Origin: UMGS172 sp045546915
Lineage (GTDB): Bacteria > Bacillota > Clostridia > Oscillospirales > Acutalibacteraceae
Reading direction: 5' to 3'
Assembly (NCBI GenBank): GCA_045546915.1
Contig: JAZQDU010000016.1
Location: 28,687-92,686, forward strand
Length of the DNA: 64,000 nt
Each line of letters opens with the position of its first letter. The stretch's first letter is position 1. This document shows positions 1 through 9,178 of this stretch, in pieces. The notes under the pieces were generated by a model. It did not search any database, was not told the DNA's origin, and saw nothing but the letters and a program-made list of their open reading frames with translations. The position numbers and the translations under genes are program-made.

Positions 1-1130
1 ATATCATCACAGAAACCACCACAATAAACCTCTTGAAGTTTAGCCAAAACATCAGCACTCACTGAATATTTACCGCTAGTTGCAAGTTGTGACTGCAAAT
101 CTGCACAATATTCTGCATTATTACCGCCGAGATGGTAAATCATACGTTCAAGGTTACTTGAAATAAGGATATCCATTGACGGCGACGATGTAGTGAAAAA
201 CTCTCTGTTACGGTCATATGTACCGGTTTTAATAAAATCTGTAAGGATATTATTTATATTGGATGCACAAACAAGACGTCTTATAGGCACACCCATACAT
301 TTTGAATAATATGCTGCTAAAATGTTACCAAAGTTTCCGGTAGGAACAACAACATCGAATCCACAAGACAAGTCTTCTCCTGCCTTTAAAAGGTCACAAT
401 AAGAAGATACATAATAAACAATCTGCGGTACAAGACGTCCCCAGTTAATTGAGTTTGCACTCGAAAACTCCATGCCGTTATCTCTTAATTTTGCCTTAAT
501 ATCAGCGTCGGTAAATATCTTTTTAACGCCGCTTTGAGCATCGTCAAAATTGCCCTCAATAGCGCAAACATATACATTTTCACCCTTTTGAGTATCCATC
601 TGCAATTTTTGCATAGGGCTAACACCGTTGTTGGGGTAAAAAACAATAATCTCGGTATTAGGAACATCGCAAAAGCCTTCCAAAGCCGCCTTACCCGTAT
701 CACCGGATGTAGCAACAAGAATAACCGTCTTACCCTTGCCTACCTTCTTAGCGGCAGTGGTAAGAAGAAAAGGAAGTATCTGAAGAGCCAAATCTTTAAA
801 TGCACATGTGGGACCGTGCCACAATTCCAAAATATACTTGCCGTCACAAAGTTTTTTAAGAGGTGCCGGTTGTTCATTATCAAAAGTGCCTTTATATGCA
901 CCTTTAACACAATAATCAATTTCTTCCTCGGTAAAATCGTCAAGGAAACGGCCTAAAACTGCTTTGGCTCTGCCAATATAATCAAGTTTAGATATGTTTT
1001 CAAAATCTTCTTTTGAAAGAGTGGGTATGGTTTCGGGTACAAAAAGTCCGCCTTCTTCAGAAATTCCCTGTGAAATAGCCTGTGCCGAAGTCACCCTAAC
1101 CGATGCATCTCTTGTACTTTTATAAAACAT
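1..1130 (-). CDS. thrC: Threonine synthase, C-terminus cut by window edge
   Basis: Converts O-phosphohomoserine to threonine with pyridoxal phosphate, the last step of the threonine branch. Reading the minus strand from ATG at 1130 gives an open frame of about 376 codons running off the window. The N-terminus has the typical threonine synthase start, and the PLP lysine lies in the motif TCAFKDLALQ near residue 112. A phosphate-binding VATSGDTGKAA segment follows, and PTGNFGNILAAYY lies further on. GGAGG (in GGAGGAATAAAA) precedes the start. The hom and lysC genes of the same pathway lie 13.5 kb away on the other strand, so the pathway is split into separate units here. Identification is firm; the C-terminal part is not visible. 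Confidence 0.95.
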   Translation of the reverse strand, partial: MFYKSTRDASVRVTSAQAISQGISEEGGLFVPETIPTLSKEDFENISKLDYIGRAKAVLGRFLDDFTEEEIDYCVKGAYKGTFDNEQPAPLKKLCDGKYILELWHGPTCAFKDLALQILPFLLTTAAKKVGKGKTVILVATSGDTGKAALEGFCDVPNTEIIVFYPNNGVSPMQKLQMDTQKGENVYVCAIEGNFDDAQSGVKKIFTDADIKAKLRDNGMEFSSANSINWGRLVPQIVYYVSSYCDLLKAGEDLSCGFDVVVPTGNFGNILAAYYSKCMGVPIRRLVCASNINNILTDFIKTGTYDRNREFFTTSSPSMDILISSNLERMIYHLGGNNAEYCADLQSQLATSGKYSVSADVLAKLQEVYCGGFCDD

Positions 1131-1167
1131 TTTTATTCCTCCGGATAGATATTGCGTATATTCTACA

Positions 1168-2076
1168 TCATTTTTTCTTATTTGTCAAAACATTAACATA
1201 AAAATTATAAGAATTATAAAAAAATAATTTATCTGTAACTACTTGACCAAAGCAATTTTTGCATTTTTCATAAAAAGTCGGCATTTCTGCAAGATTTTTA
1301 GGCGGCAAATCCATCAATGCTCCGTCAAAATCTGAGCCTATTGCTATATTGTCCTCACAACCGAGTGAAAGCAAACTGTCAACTGCTCTTAAAAACCCTT
1401 CGGTGACATTTTTGGGACCTATAAATTTGTTATAAAAGCAAAGACCGATAAGTCCCCCTTTTTGAGAAACAGCACGCACCTGCTCATCGGTTAAATTTCT
1501 TTTGTTTTCAACTAAAAAGGACAGACCTGCATGTGTAACAAGCGGAAATTTTGTAAATTTTAGTGCGTCAAAAAAACTTTTACGATTAAGATGCGATAAA
1601 TCAAGAGCGATATTATATTCATTAAGACCTTTAATAACTTCTGCACCAAAAGTAGTCAGGGAACCGTTTTCTAACGCTCCTCCTGCCAAATGATTGTCAT
1701 AATTCCATGTAAGCGAAACAGTTCTTATACCATCATTATATAAAGCGTTTACACGCTCTACACTGTCAATCACCGCACCGCCCTCAAGGCTTAAAAGTGC
1801 TAAATGTCTTTCTCTTGACAGCAAATCATCTGCCGTTAAACACAAACCTATTCCATTATCGTTAAGTTGTTGCTTGCCATTTTGCAAAACTCGTCTGTAT
1901 CGGTCGATGGGACTAATCTCATTACCGCTAAGCCATACGGCATATGAACATACCGAACGTCTAAACTGTTTAAGGCCATAAGTGTTAACGGAAAGTCTCG
2001 TGTCATCAAGCGTTGTATGTAAATCAAAAAGTTCTGTAAAGGTATCATTATGAAGGTCAAAAATTTGCAAGCACAT
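1168..2076 (-). CDS. Membrane dipeptidase family protein (peptidase M19)
   Basis: Zinc-dependent dipeptidase of the renal dipeptidase family, expected to cleave dipeptides or related amides in the cytoplasm (bacterial members lack the mammalian anchor). The family metal and substrate motifs are visible in order: FDLHNDT near the N-terminus (HxD), LSLEGG near residue 98 (bridging Glu), DLSHLN, THAG and IGSDFDG. About 302 residues, which is normal. The frame is open from a further Met at 2097, but ATG 2076 has GGAG just upstream (a tight 3-base gap) and places the HxD motif at the usual distance from the start, so I prefer it. It overlaps the end of the yraN-like gene by 20 bases, suggesting translational coupling. 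Substrate unknown. Confidence 0.85.
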   Translation of the reverse strand: MCLQIFDLHNDTFTELFDLHTTLDDTRLSVNTYGLKQFRRSVCSYAVWLSGNEISPIDRYRRVLQNGKQQLNDNGIGLCLTADDLLSRERHLALLSLEGGAVIDSVERVNALYNDGIRTVSLTWNYDNHLAGGALENGSLTTFGAEVIKGLNEYNIALDLSHLNRKSFFDALKFTKFPLVTHAGLSFLVENKRNLTDEQVRAVSQKGGLIGLCFYNKFIGPKNVTEGFLRAVDSLLSLGCEDNIAIGSDFDGALMDLPPKNLAEMPTFYEKCKNCFGQVVTDKLFFYNSYNFYVNVLTNKKK

Positions 2077-2434
2077 CAGCTCCAAAGGCATTTTCAATGT
2101 AATTCAGCGTCATTCTGCCATCGTTATCAATATAAACCTCGGCAACATCAAACCTCGGTTGCAGACCGTAGCCGTTATACTTTAAATATATGCCTGCGGT
2201 AGTTATAATTCTCCTTTGTTTATGAATATCAACATACTCTTTAGGACTCGCATAACTGTTACCGGAACGCGTTTTTACCTCAACAAATAAAATTTCGTCA
2301 TTATTTTCGGCAATAATATCAATTTCACCGTATTTTGTACGATAATTTTGCTTTGAAATTATATAACCTTTTCTTTTTATATAATCGGCAACAAACGCCT
2401 CACCCGCGTTACCGATTTCCTTATTTATATCCAT
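2057..2434 (-). CDS. YraN/UPF0102 family nuclease-fold protein
   Basis: Small 125-residue protein of the UPF0102 (YraN) family, which has a PD-(D/E)XK nuclease-like fold related to archaeal Holliday junction resolvases; its cellular role is not settled. The signature is visible: GNAGEAFVADYIKRKGY near the N-terminus, YGEIDIIAENND with the acidic residues near 38-46, then LFVEVKTRS. Its start codon shares one base with the stop of rnhB (TAATG), the classic coupled arrangement, and rnhB-yraN adjacency is common in bacteria. Length matches the family. Confidence 0.88.
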   Translation of the reverse strand: MDINKEIGNAGEAFVADYIKRKGYIISKQNYRTKYGEIDIIAENNDEILFVEVKTRSGNSYASPKEYVDIHKQRRIITTAGIYLKYNGYGLQPRFDVAEVYIDNDGRMTLNYIENAFGADVLANF

Positions 2435-3042
2435 TATTTGCCCTCAAAATACTTTTTAAAGAAACTGGGTCTATGTATCGGGCAAAGTCCAAACTCATCT
2501 ACCGCCTTGTAATGCAACGCAGTACCATAACCCTTATGTTTTATAAACCCATATTGTGGGTACTCTTTGTGGAACTCGTCCATTAACCTATCTCGCGTAA
2601 CCTTAGCAATAATAGAAGCCGCCGCAATAGAGCACGATAATGCATCACCCTTAACAACCGTTTGACAATCAACTGTAATATCTTTAGGAACTCTGTTGCC
2701 ATCGATAAGAGCAAAATCAGGCTTAATATTAAGGCTGTTAATAGCTCGGTTCATTGCAATATATGTAGAATTTAAAATATTAAATTCCTCAATTTCTTCA
2801 ACCGAAGCAAAACTAACCGACCATGCAACCGCCTTTTCCTTTATAATAGGAAAAAGTGCTTCCCTCTTTTTTTCGGTTAACTTTTTAGAATCATTAAGGC
2901 CTTCAATAAATATATCGTCAGGCAATATAACCGCCGCCGCACACACAGGACCCGCAAGAGGACCTCTGCCCGCTTCGTCAACTCCACAGATATATTTATA
3001 ACCCTTATCCTTAAAACTATTTTCGATAGTAAAATCCGGCAT
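2434..3042 (-). CDS. rnhB: Ribonuclease HII
   Basis: Removes RNA, including single misincorporated ribonucleotides, from RNA-DNA hybrids. The N-terminal catalytic pair sits in GVDEAGRGPLAGPV (Asp22, Glu23), and the conserved SCSIAAASIIAKVTRDR segment is present. About 202 residues, normal for the family. The frame is open upstream to 3153, but that extension lies inside ylqF; ATG 3042 has an AGGTG site a few bases upstream and starts only 7 bases after the ylqF stop, so it is chosen. It is followed directly by yraN with overlapping stop and start. Confidence 0.95.
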   Translation of the reverse strand: MPDFTIENSFKDKGYKYICGVDEAGRGPLAGPVCAAAVILPDDIFIEGLNDSKKLTEKKREALFPIIKEKAVAWSVSFASVEEIEEFNILNSTYIAMNRAINSLNIKPDFALIDGNRVPKDITVDCQTVVKGDALSCSIAAASIIAKVTRDRLMDEFHKEYPQYGFIKHKGYGTALHYKAVDEFGLCPIHRPSFFKKYFEGK

Positions 3043-3049
3043 AATACAC

Positions 3050-3916
3050 CTACTTTGAATTTGGCAATTCCAAAGTGATATTGCCAAGTTTTCCGCCTCT
3101 GTATTCATCGAGCAAAACGATTGCGGCACGCTCGGTATCAACCTCACCGCCACGAACCATCATTCCGCGTTTTTTGCCTATTGCACACAATAAATCGTAT
3201 GGCTCATTATACTCATTGGGGTTCACTTTATACCGTTCTGTAAGCCTTTCAGGATACTCTTGCGACATACATTCAAGTAACCTTATAGCCAAGAGTTCAA
3301 TATCAAGTACACCGTCTTTAACAGCACCCGTAAAAGCAAGTTTTTCGCCAACCTTTGGGTCATCAAACTTTGGCCACAAAACACCGGGAGTGTCAAGCAG
3401 TTCAAGTCGGTCATCAATTTTAAACCATTGATTTCCCCTTGTGACGCCGGGACGGTCGGCAACCTTGGCTTTAACCATTTTAGACATTCGGTTAATAAAC
3501 GACGATTTTCCAACATTTGGAATACCGACAATCATAACCCTTAACGGTTTGCCCACCATTCCTTTTTTATCATACGCCTTTAATTTATCAGCCAATATAG
3601 TTTTAACGGCTTTTACAAAGTTATCAACACCCTTGCCCGAACGGCAATCAAGACTAATTGCAGTAATACCCTGTTCTTTATAATGCTTTATCCACTTTTC
3701 AGTGGCATTCTTATCGGCTATGTCGCATTTGTTAAGCAATATAAGTCTCGGCTTATTACCAACGATACCCGACAACTCCGGATTACGGCTACTGTCGGGT
3801 ATACGGGCATCAACAATTTCTGCAACGGCGTCAACCAACGACAGACTTTCCTTTATCTGTCGTTCGGTTTTTTTCATATGTCCGGGGAACCATTGAATAT
3901 TCTGTAATTCGCTCAT
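3050..3916 (-). CDS. ylqF: Ribosome biogenesis GTPase YlqF (RbgA)
   Basis: Circularly permuted GTPase required for late maturation of the 50S subunit. The permuted order of GTPase motifs is visible: G4 NKCD at 62-65 comes first, then G1 GIPNVGKSS at 131-139, then G3 DTPG at 175-178, with a C-terminal RNA-binding tail. The N-terminus IQWFPGHMKKTERQI is diagnostic. Full length at 288 residues. Neighbours lepB upstream (10-base gap) and rnhB downstream match the order in many Firmicutes (rplS, lepB, ylqF, rnhB). Confidence 0.96.
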   Translation of the reverse strand: MSELQNIQWFPGHMKKTERQIKESLSLVDAVAEIVDARIPDSSRNPELSGIVGNKPRLILLNKCDIADKNATEKWIKHYKEQGITAISLDCRSGKGVDNFVKAVKTILADKLKAYDKKGMVGKPLRVMIVGIPNVGKSSFINRMSKMVKAKVADRPGVTRGNQWFKIDDRLELLDTPGVLWPKFDDPKVGEKLAFTGAVKDGVLDIELLAIRLLECMSQEYPERLTERYKVNPNEYNEPYDLLCAIGKKRGMMVRGGEVDTERAAIVLLDEYRGGKLGNITLELPNSK

Positions 3917-3926
3917 TTTTCACTAC

Positions 3927-4529
3927 CTATTTACTATATATACTTCCAATTTTATCAAACGGGTAAACCCTGTAAAGTGCCTTACCGAGTATCTGATGTG
4001 TATCGATAAATCCAATAGATGCAGCTCTACTGTCAAGCGAAACCGAACGGTTATCACCCAAAACAAATACCGAACCTTCAGGAACCTGAACAGGATAATC
4101 GTGGCACTTTTCAGTGAGAGATACAAAAGGTTCGGTCCTTGCCTGCTCGGTAAACTCATTACCCTTAGGCTCCATAGTATCTTTAGTATCGCCCACGTAA
4201 ACAACACCGTCAAAAATATTTATCCACTGACCCTCGGTTGCAATTACCCTTTTTATAAGCGGTATATCACCGAAAACCTCACTCGAAATTACAACAATAT
4301 CACCGTACTGAGGCTTATATAAAACATCGGATATAACTACCCTTTCCTTATGCAGCAACGTGTCGTTCATGGAAGTACCGTCAACCACAACCTGCTTAAA
4401 AACAAAGGTGAACAGCAACAAAATTATTACGATTGTCGCAACGGCGCAATCAATCCATTCGTATATTTCTGTCCATACAGATTTTGTTTCTTTAATATTT
4501 TCTTTTTGAGGTATATTATTTTCGTTCAA
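3927..4529 (-). CDS. lepB: Signal peptidase I, TTG start
   Basis: Membrane serine-lysine protease that removes signal peptides from exported proteins. One N-terminal membrane segment (about residues 27-45) precedes the catalytic Ser53 in GTSMNDTL and Lys93 in PLIKRVIA; the box GDNRSVSLDSR is intact. About 200 residues. The start is assigned to TTG 4529 because a perfect GGAGG lies 7 bases upstream; the only upstream in-frame candidate is another TTG at 4547 that would sit before the ribosome-binding site. It lies downstream of the rplS terminator and 10 bases before ylqF. Confidence 0.93.
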   Translation of the reverse strand: MNENNIPQKENIKETKSVWTEIYEWIDCAVATIVIILLLFTFVFKQVVVDGTSMNDTLLHKERVVISDVLYKPQYGDIVVISSEVFGDIPLIKRVIATEGQWINIFDGVVYVGDTKDTMEPKGNEFTEQARTEPFVSLTEKCHDYPVQVPEGSVFVLGDNRSVSLDSRAASIGFIDTHQILGKALYRVYPFDKIGSIYSK

Positions 4530-4581
4530 AACTAAACCTCCAACCAAAAATTATACTTATATTATACATAAAAACAAAAAA

Positions 4582-4605
4582 GGAAGCAAGAGTTTTCTTG
4601 CTTCC
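4582..4605 (-). terminator. Intrinsic terminator after rplS
   Basis: Perfect 10-bp stem (GGAAGCAAGA / TCTTGCTTCC) with a 4-base loop, followed on the minus strand by a run of six T. It lies between the rplS stop and the lepB start, so lepB probably depends on read-through or its own promoter. Confidence 0.9.
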
Positions 4606-4626
4606 CTTTTCAAGGTTTTTGTAAAA

Positions 4627-4968
4627 TTAAAGTTGCTCTTTAACCTTAGCAGCCTTACCAACCCTATCACGGAGATAGTAAAGTTTTGCTCTGCGAATCT
4701 TACCGGTTCTTACAAGCTCAACCTTCTCAACGTTGGGAGAATGTACGGGGAATACACGCTCAACACCTACGCCGTAAGAAACGCGGCGAACGGTGAATGT
4801 TTCAGCAATACCGCTGTTATTCTTAGCAATAACAGTACCCTCGAAAACCTGAATTCTCGACTTATCTCCTTCAGTGATTCTAACGTGAACACGAACGGTG
4901 CTACCGATTTTAATCTCGGGAGCGTCTGCCTTAAGCATACCGGCAGAAATTTCTTTAACGAAATCCAT
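4627..4968 (-). CDS. rplS: 50S ribosomal protein L19
   Basis: Ribosomal protein bL19 at the subunit interface. 113 residues from ATG 4968, which is preceded by AAGGAGG with a 9-base gap; the frame continues upstream but without a site, and family members begin with the MDFVKEI-like segment. Conserved regions IKIGSTVRVHVRI, RIQVFEGTVI and RRAKLYYLRDR are intact. It is preceded by a promoter near 5121-5149 and a leader of about 145 bases that may fold (see separate entries). Confidence 0.97.
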   Translation of the reverse strand: MDFVKEISAGMLKADAPEIKIGSTVRVHVRITEGDKSRIQVFEGTVIAKNNSGIAETFTVRRVSYGVGVERVFPVHSPNVEKVELVRTGKIRRAKLYYLRDRVGKAAKVKEQL

Positions 4969-5114
4969 CTTATTTTCCTCCTTAAGTTTTTCATCAGGCA
5001 TTCATAACTTTCAAATCATAGGCGGCTTATTACCGCAAAAGCAGAGGACTACCCGCTTTGGTGTCGTTAAACGGCATCAAACCCATCGGCAAGGAAACCG
5101 ACGAAATCAAATGC
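4969..5114 (-). promoter_or_regulatory. Leader of rplS, candidate L19 autoregulatory leader
   Basis: About 145 untranslated bases separate the inferred start of transcription (near 5114) from the rplS start. The transcript can form an AAAGC/GCTTT hairpin, a GCGG/CCGC hairpin and a TCGG/CCGA hairpin before the AAGGAGG site. Firmicutes rplS genes are known to carry a conserved L19 leader RNA; I infer this is one from position and structure, but I cannot confirm the consensus by eye. Confidence 0.4.
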
Positions 5115-5120
5115 TCAAGT

Positions 5121-5149
5121 ATATTACCACAAACAAATCAAAAAAGCAA
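5121..5149 (-). promoter_or_regulatory. Sigma-A type promoter of rplS
   Basis: On the minus strand TTGCTT and TAATAT are separated by 17 bases, the optimal vegetative spacing, about 150 bases upstream of the rplS start. Confidence 0.6.
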
Positions 5150-5190
5150 GTGTTTTTTAACATTTTAGTATATTTTTTTGAAAATCAAAA

Positions 5191-6213
5191 CTATTCAACG
5201 ATAAGGTCTTGAATATTTCTAAGTTCAAAATCAATATTTTTTATTAATGTTGGGTGTTTTAATGCGTAATATGCACCCCTTGCAACACAATGTTCGGCAT
5301 CGCGTTGGATATAAACCTCACAACTCAAATAGTCAGACAAGAGTTCTGCCATTCCGTGCACATTGGCTCCTCCGCCTGCAACATTAACCCTATCCGCCAT
5401 AATGTCGGCAACAACATCAGGGTCGGTTTTTTCAATAACACCTTTCACAACCTTACAGATGGACTCACCCACATCACGCATAGCAGAATAAACGTCACTT
5501 GAAGAAATATCAAAAATTTGAGGCATGCCGGTAAAAAGATTTCTACCCTTTGCCTTAATGGTGACCTGCTCGGAACGTGGTATTACCGAGCCAATCTGCA
5601 TTTTTATATCTTCAGCGGTTAACCAGCCAATGAGAATATTAAACTCTTTACGAACGTATTTTATAATTGCCTCGTCAAAATCTATCGAGCCAACCGGTGC
5701 CGAATCGCACTGAACAATACCGCCGGCCGAAAGCGCCGCTACATCGGTAACACCTGCTCCGATATCAACAACAAGTTTTCCGCCCGGTTTAAAGAAATCA
5801 ATACCCATTCCCAAAGCAGCGGCAAACGCAGTATCAATTATCTGTGCACTTCTGCCACCTGCTGTTGCGACTGCATTAGCCACCGAACGACGCTGAATTG
5901 AGGTAGCGCCCGAAGGCATAGCAACTATAACCCTTGGTTTAATCAGCCTCTTACCGATTGACCTGCTCATATATTCACTAAGCATCTGCTCAGCAACATC
6001 ATAATCGGCTATCATTCCTCGTTGAATGGGAAAAACCGTTTCAATGTTTTCCGAAGTGCGACCAACCATGTCTTTGGCTCTATTACCAAAACAAATTGGT
6101 TCAAACGTGTCACTTTCAACCGTTGCAACGGTCGGTTCTTCAAGCAATATTCTGTTGTAACTGTAAATTACAGTCTTATAGGTTCCCAAATCAATAGCAA
6201 CATCTATTGGCAT
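5191..6213 (-). CDS. MreB-like bacterial actin
   Basis: Actin-fold ATPase of the MreB/Mbl family, which organises cell-wall synthesis at the inner membrane face. Actin motifs in order: phosphate-1 AIDLGTYKT, connect/phosphate-2 VVDIGAGVTDVA, and adenosine motif VAGGGANVHGM. The phosphate loops differ from the usual DLGTANT and DIGGGTTEVA, so this is a divergent paralogue rather than a textbook MreB. 340 residues from ATG 6213, chosen because GAGG lies 7 bases upstream; a GTG two codons earlier is possible. It lacks mreC/mreD neighbours and stands alone after comF, which also argues for an accessory paralogue. Confidence 0.85.
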   Translation of the reverse strand: MPIDVAIDLGTYKTVIYSYNRILLEEPTVATVESDTFEPICFGNRAKDMVGRTSENIETVFPIQRGMIADYDVAEQMLSEYMSRSIGKRLIKPRVIVAMPSGATSIQRRSVANAVATAGGRSAQIIDTAFAAALGMGIDFFKPGGKLVVDIGAGVTDVAALSAGGIVQCDSAPVGSIDFDEAIIKYVRKEFNILIGWLTAEDIKMQIGSVIPRSEQVTIKAKGRNLFTGMPQIFDISSSDVYSAMRDVGESICKVVKGVIEKTDPDVVADIMADRVNVAGGGANVHGMAELLSDYLSCEVYIQRDAEHCVARGAYYALKHPTLIKNIDFELRNIQDLIVE

Positions 6214-6236
6214 AGTCACACCTCACTTTACAATTA

Positions 6237-6971
6237 TTATATTTCACCGTCGTCTAAATTACAAGTACCTTTCTCCGAAATAAGTACAACCGCTGTATAT
6301 ACCTCTTCCGCCCCACAGAGCCTTAACTGTTTTGCACACTCACTTAATGTATTACCGGTTGTTTTTATATCATCAACAAGCAGTACTGTTTTACCTTTTA
6401 GTTCGCTAGTCACCTTATAAACACCCTTAACATTAGCACGGCGTTCCTCGACATTAAGGTCGTGTTGCTTCTTATTATCTTTTATTTTAATAAGGATTTT
6501 ATTATCAAACGGCAACGATAACTGCTTTGCCACTTTCTTTGCCAAAAGTTCTGCCTGGTTATAGCCACGCTCTGCTTTTCCACGTTTTGTAGCGGGTACT
6601 GCAACAACAATATCCGGAGTTATCTTAGGAAACTTTCTTTTAAAACACAGTGCCGCCTGACGTCCAAAATAGTCGGCTGCAAAAGCACCGCCTAAAAACT
6701 TCATTTTATAAACCGCACTTTGTGCGGCATCTTTATTCCAGAACACCCCGCAAACTGCTGTAAAAAGGTTATTAAATTTATCACAATCGCACCGGCTTAA
6801 CCGATTTCCGCATTTATCACAAGTCTCGGTGACAACACGGCACTTATTAAGGACAGTACGGCAATTATCACACGGCTCATCATCTACATTTACTTCACCG
6901 CAACATGGACATCTCGGTGGAAACACAAGGTCCTGCAAGCCTTTTAATATTATTTTCAATTCAGATTTCAT
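6237..6971 (-). CDS. comF: ComF family phosphoribosyltransferase-like protein
   Basis: Homologue of ComFC, a cytoplasmic protein needed for natural transformation in competent bacteria and widespread in others. It has N-terminal zinc-ribbon cysteines (CPCC, CDNC, CDKC, CDC) and a C-terminal phosphoribosyltransferase motif VLLVDDIKTTGNT. 244 residues, full length. The start overlaps the end of recD2 by 11 bases and has no clear ribosome-binding site, so expression probably depends on coupling. Whether the organism is competent cannot be told. Confidence 0.9.
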   Translation of the reverse strand: MKSELKIILKGLQDLVFPPRCPCCGEVNVDDEPCDNCRTVLNKCRVVTETCDKCGNRLSRCDCDKFNNLFTAVCGVFWNKDAAQSAVYKMKFLGGAFAADYFGRQAALCFKRKFPKITPDIVVAVPATKRGKAERGYNQAELLAKKVAKQLSLPFDNKILIKIKDNKKQHDLNVEERRANVKGVYKVTSELKGKTVLLVDDIKTTGNTLSECAKQLRLCGAEEVYTAVVLISEKGTCNLDDGEI

Positions 6972-9168
6972 TTTTTAATAAATGTTTCAACGCGGTATAG
7001 CGCAAAGTTTTACGGTCGTTTAACGACATCTGTTTTATAACCTCTCGACTTCCAACGGTAATTAGCAATTTTTTTGCTCTTGTAACCGCAGTATACAACA
7101 AATTTCTGTATTTTAATTGATACGGAAAATCAAGTAACGGTAATATTACACAGTCAAATTCACTTCCCTGACTTTTGTGAACAGTAATTGCATACGCAAG
7201 TTCCAGTTGTGCTACCTGCTCACCTGAATATGATGCCACACGGTCGACGAATCTGACGGTTAGTTCCCTGTTTTTAACATCGATATCCTCTAAAACGCCT
7301 ACATCGCCGTTAAAAACACCCATACCAACATTACCTTGGTCATCTTCCCACACAATATCATAATTGTTTTTAGTCTGCATGACCTTATCGCCTTTTCTAA
7401 GCACAAACCCTCTAAAGGCAATCTCCGGCTTGTCCTCAAACGGAGGATTTATCTGTTCTTGTAAAATATTATTGATATTTACAGTACCGAGTTCCATTTT
7501 TTTAGAAGGACAAAGCACCTGAATATCATCAGCAGGCGAAAAGCCGTATGCTTCGGGCAAACGTCGGCAATAAAGGTTGGTAACAAGACGCAATGCCGAC
7601 TGTGCTGTTCTTTGTTCAAGCATAAAAAAGTCAGAATCCCGACAGTCAAGTTCCAACTCTTGACCGTTGATAATATTGTGCGCGTTAACAATAATTTTAC
7701 TTTGAAGCGCTTGTCTAAAGACCTTTTGCAAGCGGATACAACAAAAAGCACCCGAATCAATTAGGTCTCTGAGAACATTACCTGCACCTACACTCGGCAG
7801 CTGGTCGGAATCGCCCACAAGAATCAGCCTCGTGCCTAAACGCAAAGCCCTTAACAATGCATCAAACAACACAACATCGACCATTGACATTTCATCTACT
7901 ATAACAACGTCGGCTTCTAACGGATTTTTTTCATTACGGACAAAAACATGGCCTTTTGAGTCATCCGACTTGCCGACTTCCAACAATCTATGAACTGTTT
8001 TTGCCTCACGCCCCGTCAGTTCGGAAAGGCGTTTTGCCGCACGACCGGTAGGTGCCGCAAGTGCCACTTTCATATTGCGGCTTTCCATAACCTCAATTAT
8101 TCCGTTTACGGCGGTGGTTTTTCCTGTTCCGGGACCACCTGTTAAAATAAAAATGCTCGATTCAAGACTTTTTATTATTGCTGATTTTTGCAGTTGCTCA
8201 AAGGTTATACCAAGCTTAAGACCTGTTTTTTCAAGTTCTTTTTCGGTAACGGGTTTTAAATTGCCGGACAAAGAAAGTTCAAGTGCCATTCGGTTGGCTA
8301 TGTAAGACTCATGTTCAAAAAACTCGGTCACCGAAACAAAAGGTACGCTTCCAATTATAATTTCATGTAAAATTTTTCGTTCATACAGAATTTCACAAGT
8401 ATCGTCGGCAAGATAAGTATCACAGTCAAGCAGTTCACATGCTATTTTTAATACGCGCTCTTTAGGTAGGCATGTATGACCGTTTAAAAGGTTATGTTTA
8501 ACAACATACATTATTCCTGCACAAAGTCGCTCAGCATTATCATCGGGTATGTTTAAACGTTTTCCGATTTCATCGGCTTTTTCAAAATCCCATCCTATGC
8601 CATCGTTACATAATAGGTAAGGATTAGACTCGATTTGTTCTGCGGCAGTTTCGCCCAAAACCTTTAAAGCCGACACCGCATCATCTGCCGAAATACCATA
8701 ACCCGCCAAACGCAAGCAAATTTCTCTTAAAGAGCGTCTTTTTGAGATTTCGGCACTGATTTGCATAGCCTTTGCACGGCTAATTCCCTTGACAGCGATA
8801 AGCCTTTCGGGTTCCTTTTCCATAACTTCAAACGTATCGTCTTTAAACAGCCCTACTATCTTTTTTGCAGTAGCAGGGCCTATTCCTTTTATAACTCCTG
8901 AGGACAAATATTTAAGAATGGCAGCCGAACCCGAAGGCAAAGTCTTAACTAAGGCCTCAGCCTTGAACTGCTGGCCGTAGGTGGGATGTACCATAAACCT
9001 GCCTGTCAGTTCCAATTCTTCACCAACTGAAACATTACTAAGATTGCCTACTACTGTTTCGGTACCATTTTCGTTCTCAATTTCAATAACAGCAAAATTA
9101 GTGTCGGCACTGCTGAAAACAACACGTTTTACCGTACCTTTTATGATTTCAAAAGACAGTTCCGACAT
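6961..9168 (-). CDS. recD2: ATP-dependent DNA helicase RecD2
   Basis: 5'-3' superfamily 1B helicase acting in DNA repair and replication restart, found in bacteria without RecBC partners. About 735 residues: N-terminal OB-like region, helix-hairpin-helix motifs near 95-140, Walker A GGPGTGKTT near 345, Walker B VVIVDEMSMVD, and the late motif ITVHKSQGSEFD. ATG 9168 is chosen because GAGG lies 8 bases upstream; a GTG three codons earlier would lie on the site. It follows a small membrane protein by 10 bases and is followed by comF in an overlapping arrangement. Confidence 0.96.
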   Translation of the reverse strand: MSELSFEIIKGTVKRVVFSSADTNFAVIEIENENGTETVVGNLSNVSVGEELELTGRFMVHPTYGQQFKAEALVKTLPSGSAAILKYLSSGVIKGIGPATAKKIVGLFKDDTFEVMEKEPERLIAVKGISRAKAMQISAEISKRRSLREICLRLAGYGISADDAVSALKVLGETAAEQIESNPYLLCNDGIGWDFEKADEIGKRLNIPDDNAERLCAGIMYVVKHNLLNGHTCLPKERVLKIACELLDCDTYLADDTCEILYERKILHEIIIGSVPFVSVTEFFEHESYIANRMALELSLSGNLKPVTEKELEKTGLKLGITFEQLQKSAIIKSLESSIFILTGGPGTGKTTAVNGIIEVMESRNMKVALAAPTGRAAKRLSELTGREAKTVHRLLEVGKSDDSKGHVFVRNEKNPLEADVVIVDEMSMVDVVLFDALLRALRLGTRLILVGDSDQLPSVGAGNVLRDLIDSGAFCCIRLQKVFRQALQSKIIVNAHNIINGQELELDCRDSDFFMLEQRTAQSALRLVTNLYCRRLPEAYGFSPADDIQVLCPSKKMELGTVNINNILQEQINPPFEDKPEIAFRGFVLRKGDKVMQTKNNYDIVWEDDQGNVGMGVFNGDVGVLEDIDVKNRELTVRFVDRVASYSGEQVAQLELAYAITVHKSQGSEFDCVILPLLDFPYQLKYRNLLYTAVTRAKKLLITVGSREVIKQMSLNDRKTLRYTALKHLLKNEI

Positions 9169-9178
9169 TAAAATCACC

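Noticed and set aside
534..956. Plus-strand frame of 140 codons
   Set aside because: Lies antisense to thrC, whose conserved motifs are on the other strand.
4633..5007. Plus-strand frame of 124 codons
   Set aside because: Antisense to rplS and without family features.
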